Source of the DNA: Maratus speciosus
Taxonomy: Eukaryota > Arthropoda > Arachnida > Araneae > Salticidae
Length of the DNA stretch: 64,000 nt
NCBI GenBank assembly: GCA_963932465.1
Contig: OZ010792.1
Span: forward strand, 558,001 to 622,000
Direction: 5' to 3'
This document shows, in pieces, positions 55,850 to 64,000 of the stretch. The notes beneath the pieces were generated by a model. The model was not told the DNA's origin. It was given only the letters and a program-made list of their open reading frames with translations, and searched no databases. Both the position numbers and the translations under genes were made by a program. The number at the start of each line of letters is the position of its first letter. Position 1 is the first letter of the stretch.

Positions 55850-57869
55850 TTAAAAATAATCACAATAAGTCAATATAAACACTAATCGAAGCTATAGCGC
55901 CACTGACACCTTCAACAATTAAATACAAACTAATTGTCAAAATACTTTTGAGCTAAGGAGGAGTCATATTTCTTCGGTGGCGCCGAATGTAAACAAAGAA
56001 GTTGAAACTTGATACATTTGAATAACTGTAGTCATAGTGTTCTAAATTATAGGAAATATATTTTCTTTTACATTTTTATATTAAGTAAAATAAGAGAGAA
56101 TATAAGGTTGTCAAAATACTTTTGAGCGCTACTGTATAATGAAGTAATATGGAAAACAATGTTATATAAGTCTTAAAAATTGTCAATTTTTTTTTTTTTT
56201 TAAATATGAAATTTAAGTTAATTGATAAATGAGAAACTTTACTATGAATCAAGCTTAGGTGAAAATGAAAACATTTTCTGGCTACATTTTTTTCAACTCT
56301 TATTCTCAACCTGTTACATTATAAGTGTTAAAAGTCTATCAAAAGCATAATGACCCAGATTATTAAATGTTGGTTCATTTAATATTTCTATTATCTGCTT
56401 TTTTTTTTTTCAATATAATCTGCGAGAATGTCCATTGTTACTCTTGTGAACGTTAGAGCAAAGTGTTTTGGAAAAACTTCCAATTATTTATTATAAAATA
56501 TAATTAGGATAAAATTGATATAACAAGTTAAATACCACCGTGTTCCACTCATATAAAATATATCTAATTTTGATTTATTCTATAGACAAGTAAAATGCTT
56601 TTGGTTTGATATTAGCTATATTTTATGTCAGTAAAACACAATAATATTTTATTAGTCATATCAATTTTTATCTTAATAATAAAATAATTGGAAGTAGTTC
56701 TGAAAATTTGCTCTAATGGTCACAAAAGGGGACGTATACCCCTGTACCTTCAGGGAAAACATAAAATGCAACTAATCTTGGACTTTTCAAGAATTTTACT
56801 TTATATTCATGTTTCATCATCTTCAATATTACTAATTTTGCCAATGAATTCTTTGTTTGTCTTTTTTCCCAAATACTGGACCTTCAACCATGCACCTACA
56901 GATACATTTATTTTTACTTCGAGGATATCTTCCCCACATTATAGTTTAATTTGATCCTCATTTAAGAATTTCTCTTCTTGCCCATTTTAACTATTTTGGT
57001 GTTCCAGTTATCAGAATCATTTTTTAACTGTTTCAAAATGTCACCATTTGTTAGAACTTCATTTGCTTTTGCTTGGACATGCTTAAGTTTCAACTTTGAA
57101 GTTTTTACTAAGATCATTTGGAGATGCGTCAGATTGATATTTGTCGAGAAAGCAAGGATATGTCAAAGCCACACTGCTCTTACTTTTGTCAACAATTCTG
57201 GTTTTTAATTTTTTAACTCTTTCGATTACCTCTTCTTAAAATTTCAAATCCAATCAGCACCTGATATGCCATCTAGAAATGAAATATTTCTAGAAATGTT
57301 CAATGATTTAATTAAATTATGTACAGAGAATTCCAAGTCTTTCCGATCTTGAGAATAACGCACTGTGAATTATATAAACATTTAAAAGTATTTTTAAAAC
57401 TTATTCTATTCATATTTCTAATTCCAGTAAAATAAAGAATTTTATTCAGAATAGTTCTATATAACACTTTAAAAATACTACAAACGTTAAGCCTAACACT
57501 ATACCCATTTTACCCAATTTATAAGATTTAAGATAAAACAACAAAAACAAAAGACAATTTATTATTTGTAATTTGGAAAAGTATTAGAAATGCTTAATGA
57601 ACAAAATGAGATCAAACAAATGAGTTTATATAAATTATTGTGAGCTGCAGGAAGAAGTTTAATCAGACCAAATGCAACATGAAATTGTCCTCAAACTGTT
57701 TTACTGTTGCCACTCAAATAGAACAAACTATAAAAACAAAAATAAAGTAGGAGATAAAAGCTTAAACATCAAGCAATCATAAATAATTTTGAAAACTATA
57801 CATATGTTAAGAAAATTGAAAAAATTAAACAATATTTTTTAACTACCCATTTTACCGTGCCTGACCCTA

Positions 57870-58434
57870 TACATAAAAAGTATAAAATATTAAAATACCA
57901 TTTTAAATCTAAAATTTAAATTAAATGAAAAATTTGCACAATCTCATTTAATTCTTAGTTTGCACTCTATAAATTAATTTTTTGGCCCAACAAGTATTAT
58001 GATCAAAGAGTAATTTCTATTCGATGTAAACGTAAAAATTTAAAGCTAAGTATATTTTGGGAGTAGTTGCAGTTTTGCTGCACACTTAATTCATCTAGGT
58101 TCTTGTTTGCAGACAAAAATTCAGACATCAATAAAAAGTCTTTTGGTTGAAACTAACACTTGTTTCAACTACTCTTTCTATGCTGAAAACAATTAGATGT
58201 TGACAATCAAAACTTGAGAGCACAGTCTTTAGGATAGCCTACAATTTGGTGGACCATGATGTGATCTAATAGAATTACAGCTCTTGAGGCCTTCCTCTGA
58301 AAGACCAAACTCCTGTGAACTAACTGACATATGTAATTGGACCAACCTAAAGGTAATAAATGATGTCCGGTCCACATGAATATCCTCATTTGTGTACTTT
58401 CAATATGTCAATACATCATATGCAAATCTATATA
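57870..58434. other. No gene recognised
   Basis: AT-rich spacer. The frame 58207-58389 (-) has no domain. Confidence 0.45.
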
Positions 58435-59216
58435 CAGGGTGTCCATAATTAAACGACCCTACTTTAAAGTTGTCTACAGACAAAACTATTGTTCATAAAG
58501 TTGTGAAATTTTGTGAAAGGCATAATAAAGGGATGGGAATTTGTTTAAGCAAAGAAAACAAACAAAATCAATAGTTCAAAATTTCGCCAACAGAGGGTGA
58601 TTTTTTAATAAATTACACATTTAGTATTACGGTAGTTTAGAAATTTCATTTACAGAGTGTCCATAATTAAACGATCGTATTAAAGTTGTCCACAGGCGAA
58701 ACTATTATTCAGAATGTTGTGAAATTCTGTGGAGGACAAAATAAAGGTATGGGAATTTGTTTAAGCGAAAAAAAAAAAATTAGGAGGCCATTTTTTAACG
58801 AATTACACATTTAGCATACATTTACGATAGTTTAACAAATTTTGTTATGACAAAAACTGTTCCGCATGACGGTCATCATTTTCAGATACCATTTGTAATC
58901 GTAAGCTAGCATGCCATTTGCCACAGTTGACAGCAGTGTGTTCTGGGAAATGCTAGGAACATATCGTGAAATGTTGTCTTCAGAATCAGGTTAAGCTAAT
59001 AGATAAAATTTCTAAACTATCGTAATGCTAAATGTGTAATTTATTAAAAATCGCCCTCTGGTGGCAAAATTTTGAACTAGTGTCTTTGTTTGTTGCCTTT
59101 TCTTAAACAAATTTCCATACCTTTATTATGTCTTTCACAAAATTTCACAACTTCATGAACAATAGTTTTGTCTGTAGACAACTTTAAAGTAGATTCGTTT
59201 AATTATGAACACCCTG
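58435..59216. mobile_element. Foldback element with CAGGGTGTCC ends
   Basis: Starts CAGGGTGTCCATAATTAAAC and ends with its inverse (GTTTAATTATGAACACCCTG). The inverted arms extend ~210 bp (ACTTTAAAGTTGTCTACAGA, CAAAATTTCACAAC). A second, direct copy of the left end (GAGTGTCCATAATTAAACGA) lies inside at about 58656, so the left arm is duplicated. Both flanks are TATA-rich, but a clean target duplication is not seen. No ORF. Confidence 0.75.
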
Positions 59217-60582
59217 TGTATAAAAGAAAGTCTGGATTTTGTATTAATCAACGCACAGCCCAAACTGTTGAACCTAAAATCTTGAAAATTGGGGTAAAAA
59301 TATTTCTTATGACATAGCGTGCCGCTAAGAAAGGATTTCTTAAAATTCCACTCCTAAAGGGGTAAAAAAGAGAACGAACTTTTAAAAAATTCCTTCAAAA
59401 ATCTTATTTTAAAGTTATTTTTCAACTGATGACATATTTTAGTGTGTTTTTGTATGCTAAATCAAATGGTACTAACCAAATTCTTTTAAGTGCAATAGTT
59501 CACAAGATATTTCATATTTTTGTAATTTGGTGATGTCTTTGGCGCCAAAACCTCAAATTTTCAAATTATAATTTCTGAAAATACATCCGTTACGATAGCA
59601 AGTGAAGAAATTCAAATTGAGTAATTTTGTTAATCAATTCTTTTATTTAAATACTTAAAAATGCTACATCAGTTAGAAAAAAATCACAAACTCCTTGAAA
59701 ACTAAAATAAAATAATTCGTTTTTCAATACTTTTTCGTTATACTAGCACCATGCCAAAATATATGCTACTGTGCCATTTATTTCAACCCTAAGCAAGCAA
59801 ACGATTTCTATTGCAAATCATGCCAAATATTCAGATTTGCTATTTATTAAATGTGACAATTTTTTAGGGTTCTGTACTTAAAAAGTAAAAACGGAACCAT
59901 TATAAGATCACTCCTGTGTCTGTCTGTCACAGCCATTTTACTCGTAAACTATGGAACGTGGAAAGTTCAAATTCGGGGAAGTAATAAAGACCATTGACCC
60001 ACATATTTTCAGATTAATAAACATTCATAAATGTATTTAGTAAAAAAGTAGAGGGGCTAATTATGCTACTTGAAAAAAGAAATCTTTTCTTTGCATATCA
60101 TGTGGGGTATCCTGTGAAAGCTTTTGTAATGCTGAACTCAAAAATACATTATTCCTTTTAATTTTAGGTATTATATTTTCAAAGATATTGTTGAAAATGT
60201 AGCGCAAAAATATGTTCCCCCCACCTAATTCCGAATCTACTGAAACTAAAATTATAAAAAAATTAGAGGTAGTAGACAATAATGTAAACCTTGCCGGAAA
60301 ATTATAGCGATTACCCTAGGTCACATAGTTTTTGAGTAATTAGGATTTTTCTGTTATACACAAATTTCGATTTACGGGCATTCAGAAAAATTGTTGAGCA
60401 TCGCTGAATATACCTATCGTTGCAGAAAAATAAAAGCATTGTTGATAATGATTTTCGAAAAAAATCATCGGTAATAAGCCGAGATATTAACCCTTAAAGG
60501 TACGGTCAGTTTGGACATACACAAGGACAGGGGCGGTGTACTCTATGCCTAGTTATCAATTTTTAATGATATATATGTGTAA
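59217..60582. other. Intergenic; one widespread-type repeat fragment
   Basis: 59865-59990 (TTAGGGTTCTGTACTTAAAA, ...GTGTCTGTCTGTCACAG) resembles a repeat end common in many arthropod genomes (a GGGTTCCGTAC...AAAACGGAACC inverted pair). Its class is not certain to me. Nothing else is recognised. Confidence 0.4.
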
Positions 60583-63500
60583 CTAGCAGAACTACCTGGC
60601 TTCGCCCGTGTCAGTTATAAGAGACCTTCCATGTAAAATAATAAATTAAAATGAACTACTATAGTAATCACAATAACTGAGATTTGTGAGTTCCCGTCCA
60701 CAAATCATTAAAATGACAATTAGAAAACATACATTATTGTCTCGCCACCATAATAAAATGTCTGAGATTTAATATCACAATGCCCGTTTTCTTCGGCTGG
60801 TGTAACAGAAAAATTTGTAATTTTCTGACAATACGAAAAGAAAATCCATCAAATGGCATATCATATAGGGAAATTCTCGTTTGTATGGCGTATATCTACA
60901 TTATAAAGTAAAAATATGTCAGTGAGTAACGCTGACATCATGTTGATGGCAACGACCTAACAGACAAATTGTTCCTTTACAGCAATTTTTCTTAACTTCT
61001 AAACAGCACACAATTTAATATTCTAAGCTGTCGAATAGAACAAAATTTCCTTTCAAATGAAATTTATTTGAAAATTGTATCTCAGTTTTTTTATTTTAAT
61101 GGGTTTGAAAGTAATTTTCAAATATGGATATTGTTAAATGTGTGTGCAGCCCAACAAAACCATTACGAAAGATGAACCCGTTTGCTTTTAATGCAATATT
61201 ATGAAGAAAAGACATGTCTATGTGTAACTTTATCATCATATTATTGGTGACAACAACCTAATCTATCCACAAATTTCGATTTTACTACAATTTAACTTCT
61301 AAACATCGCACATTCGATTGTTCCAACGTCTAATAGAAAACAAAAAAAAAATTTCAATAATATTTGTTTGAAAAGTTTGTGTCAATTTATAGGCTTTCTA
61401 TAGATATTAAAGTGATTTTCAAGCAGAAATATTTTTTAAATGTGCGTGCAATTACAAAAGATTAACTCAATTGCTAAAAAACGCTGCAAATAATTCAGTA
61501 CTTGTTTGTTTTTGTGTAATATTTCATAACTAAATTGGTAAACGAAATTAAAACGCTAAAATGAAATAAAATAAAATAAAACACGAATTTAACAGATATC
61601 AAATAGAACTACGCAAAATAATCTATTATGTATAGAAAATGCAAATGGGAATTTCGTTCCGGCTGCTTATAACTTGAGTTCTTCTGAATGGATTTCAATG
61701 CGACTATGAGTTTCTCAGGAAAGGTTTTAGTGTATAACATATTGTTTTCGTTGCTTAGTCATAGAATTATAGGGAAAAGTTTTATAATCATGTGAACCCG
61801 ATTATGAAAGATCAGTATTTTAAAAAAGATTTTTATTAATGGACTTCCTTGGAACTTTCATCGTTTCTTGGATAATTTTACACGGATGGTTTTAGAATAT
61901 TGCATTTACGAAAGGCAGTTATATATAAAATTACGGAAGAAAGTTCAATAATCAGATGAGGCCAATTATACAAGATTAGCCTTTTAAAAAAGTTCTACTG
62001 GACAGATTTTGAGGGAATTTGTGCTGTAACTATGCACGCATTTTTCTATAATGGTTTTAGTGTATCCCATTTTGCTCTACATGTTTTGTTATAGAGTTAG
62101 CCGAAAAGTTACTAATCATTTGAACCCCATTCTGAATGATTAGCCTTTTAAAATGTTAGATAATTTTTAAGGGATAGTTTTAGTATATTGCATATCGGTC
62201 TATCATTCTTAAACCAAGTTCTATTGTAAATCATCAACTAAAAAATTTGGCCCTTAACAACCAAAGTTTTGTCTTAAACATTAGAAAGTATAATAGTGCA
62301 GTGGCATTAGTAACGTTTTCATCTACGCGGAAGAACGTTTCAGATAAAGACCCATATTGCATTAAAATGACTGATCAAATTCCCCGATATATTTCATTTA
62401 ATTCAAGATTCGTTTGGAGAAACCAACCAGCACAGCGAGCGAAATGTGCTACTCAGATTATAAGGGAATTATAGTGAAAATATTCACGATTAACTGCTCG
62501 CTATAATACGAAAGTCCCAAAAATGCTTTTTCGTGTAGTTTTTGAGAAATCTAAAAAATACACTAAATATATTAGTGTTTCAAATGAAAAACGATTTTTT
62601 TAATGTTCTGTTAATGTGCAGTATATCAGGTACCTTTAAACACGGGTATCCTAAGATTCATTGCCTAAAATTTTTAAACGGAAACTCACATTAATCATCC
62701 AATCCACATCGATTAACATGAAAATGACGTCAATCTATGAAGCTTTGTTTAAAATGAGAAAGCTAACTCTTTGAATAGAAAAGCCTATATTTTAGTGAAA
62801 TTTTAATTTCAAATATATTAAATGGAGGCTTTAAGTTTTCTCAAAGCCTTGAAGTTTTAATTTAAAATGTCCTTTGTTTTTAATTATTTGTGCCGTTTTT
62901 TAGGATGTAGCAACACAATAAAATAATTCAGATTATCTCACTTTACTTTTGCATTTTTGAAATCGACGTCATTCTAAATAGAAAATGCACATTTTTCATA
63001 TATATATGTAAAAACTTTAACCATACATATGTTAAAAGGACGTAGTACTTTCATTTGAATGTTAATAAGAAATTTGAGTTAATTTGAATAATAATAAGGA
63101 ATTATTTCAGAAGACCAAGAGTATCCCTTCAGAATAAAACATCATTGGAAAGTAGTGTCAGTTAATCAGAAATTGATGTCATATCTAGCAAACGATTTTT
63201 TTTTATTATCATCTTTTCCCTAAATTATTTTCTTGATATTGAAACACCTGTATTAAAATAGATTTTTTAGCTTCAAAAACATCCAAATAAAGATATACTA
63301 CGTCATTTGAACACACATTTAGTTAAGGTTTTTATTTTATATGGGGATAATGTGCATTTCCTGAATAGAATGACAACAATTTAGAAAATGAAAAAATATA
63401 GCGATTGAGTCTGAATTTTTATTAGCTTATTACAAAGTACTCTAGTTATCATTTTTTTAAAAATTATTGAGCAGTTTTTTAGATGTATGGCAACAGGAAA

Positions 63501-63713
63501 TAAACTGTTGAATTTGAAAGTTTAAAAGAGATATTTCTATAATGTTGAGGTTGTAGAAAAAAGGGGTAAAGAGTGATCTGATGATTTTTTAAAGTAGACA
63601 GTGATCTTTTCCACATTCTAAAACGTATGTACAGGAAGTTTCGTGCAAATCGGTCTAGAATTGAGGATTTGTATAAAGGACATACACACATAGAACGGCT
63701 TTTATATATACGA
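60583..63713 (-). mobile_element. Helitron-like region, limits tentative
   Basis: On the minus strand the left boundary ends ...GCCAGGTAGTTCTGCTAG before T, like the ends of the Helitrons at 21921 and 28912. The right boundary begins TCGTATATATAAAAGCCGTT, like a Helitron 5' end, but it is preceded by C, not A. Inside, a Helitron replicase trace is on the plus strand (62247-62474), opposite to these ends. The interval may therefore be two nested elements. Confidence 0.4.
62247..62474 (+). pseudogene. Helitron Rep/helicase N-terminal fragment
   Basis: The frame contains NIRKYNSAVALVTFSS followed by DPYCIKMTDQIPRYIS. The pair I-R-x-Y-N-S-A-x-A ... G-P-Y-C-x-K-x-x-x-Q-I is the conserved region upstream of the Rep domain in animal Helitron proteins. 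It stops after RAKCATQIIREL. The rest of Rep and the helicase were not found, so it is a short relic. Confidence 0.5.
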
Positions 63714-64000
63714 GGTGGACCCCGTCGAATTTCGACGAATGAAAATGTTTACAAAGGAACTGTTGCATCAAATTTATAATACATCGACAACAATAATTAC
63801 AATACAAAATCCATCCCAAACACATTTTAACCTAAGATTAGCAAAATGCTTTTTTTATAAACTTCAATTATTAAAATTATTGAAAAATTAAACTTTATTC
63901 ATATACGTAATAAGTAACATATAATCAAGTAATTTTGATTAAGTTATCAATTAATGCTTGGTATTACTCAATGAAAAATCAGCTAAAATGATTTCACCTT
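63714..64000. other. No gene recognised
   Basis: AT-rich end of the window. Nothing supported. Confidence 0.5.

Larger units (their letters stand above)
54527..56134. mobile_element. Tc1/mariner foldback element
   Basis: TA on both sides (54525-54526, 56135-56136). The outer ends CAGTAGCGCTCAAAAGTATT are exact inverted copies. Inversion continues for ~740 bp: the left arm 54527-55265 and right arm 55388-56134 each hold the same 5' UTR and N-terminal half of a Tc1 transposase, head-to-head around a ~120-bp spacer. It looks like a dimer of two 3'-truncated elements. Confidence 0.88.
54220..57867. mobile_element. TA-flanked DNA transposon with GGGTCAGG ends
   Basis: TA at 54218-54219 and 57868-57869. 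Ends GGGTCAGGTGAGGTAAAATG on the left and GGGTCAGGCACGGTAAAATG on the right strand. Further GGTAAAATGGGTA boxes lie inside both ends (54428-54476 and 57500-57515, inverted). The Tc1 foldback 54527-56134 sits inside at its own TA. Removing it leaves ~2.0 kb. A minus-strand trace around 57270 (SGADWI, FKKR) faintly recalls the CENP-B-type DNA-binding region of Tigger/pogo transposases, but stops abound. Confidence 0.65.

Noticed and set aside
56688..57208. Plus-strand ORFs of 88 and 76 codons
   Set aside because: Inside the TA-flanked transposon, apparently antisense to a decayed coding region; no domain on the plus strand.

Overview
This is an AT-rich (roughly 70% A+T by eye), gene-poor piece of animal nuclear DNA, most likely from an arthropod and possibly a chelicerate such as a spider. 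The evidence is the mix of mobile elements (Ty3/gypsy, Penelope-like with GIY-YIG endonuclease, hAT, piggyBac, Tc1, pogo/Tigger, Helitrons), long introns with GT-AG splice sites, and no bacterial or organellar gene layout. The species cannot be fixed from the sequence alone.

The only host gene I recognise is on the minus strand: three exons (23050-23231, 14149-14245, 13101-13200) that join in phase and encode consecutive membrane segments of a signal-peptide-peptidase-like 2 (SPPL2) intramembrane aspartyl protease. Its N-terminal (PA domain) exons and its C-terminal catalytic exons are not seen; the latter probably lie left of the window. A second, unassigned candidate first coding exon is at 47100-47267 (+). 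A tRNA-like gene with an odd anticodon loop is at 30737-30811.

Layout: 1-4567 is the 3' part of a Ty3/gypsy retrotransposon. Its gag and pol overlap at a textbook -1 frameshift heptamer (TTTAAAC), and pol is broken by one frameshift inside integrase. 4568-7800 is its untranslated or LTR-like tail with a CRE-containing promoter-like block; a second block of similar design is at 26980-28100. 9256-11759 is a Tigger/pogo remnant split by a hAT element (perfect 8-bp target duplication). 12-25 kb is the SPPL2 intron landscape with a pogo MITE, hAT elements and a Helitron. 28.9-33 kb holds a second Helitron, the tRNA-like gene between units of a ~105-bp repeat, and a Penelope endonuclease tail locked between long inverted repeats. 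33934-35915 is a decayed piggyBac element with intact TTAA and 14-bp ends. 36.5-46.7 kb is a Penelope-like retroelement cut in two by a 7.4-kb hAT-like insertion, which itself contains three ~1.85-kb composite units in different orders and orientations. 49.2-53.4 kb is satellite-rich: a hAT MITE carrying a minisatellite, four 311-bp tandem units, and a ~33-bp minisatellite that grows more homogeneous rightwards. 54220-57867 is a TA-flanked transposon with a Tc1 foldback nested inside. 58435-59216 is another foldback element, and 60.6-63.7 kb is Helitron-like with a Helitron replicase fragment.

The genes do not form a pathway. The window records successive nested insertions around and inside a large-intron host gene. 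The best-supported functional signals are the gag-pol frameshift site, the SPPL2 exons, and several precisely bounded transposons with target-site duplications.
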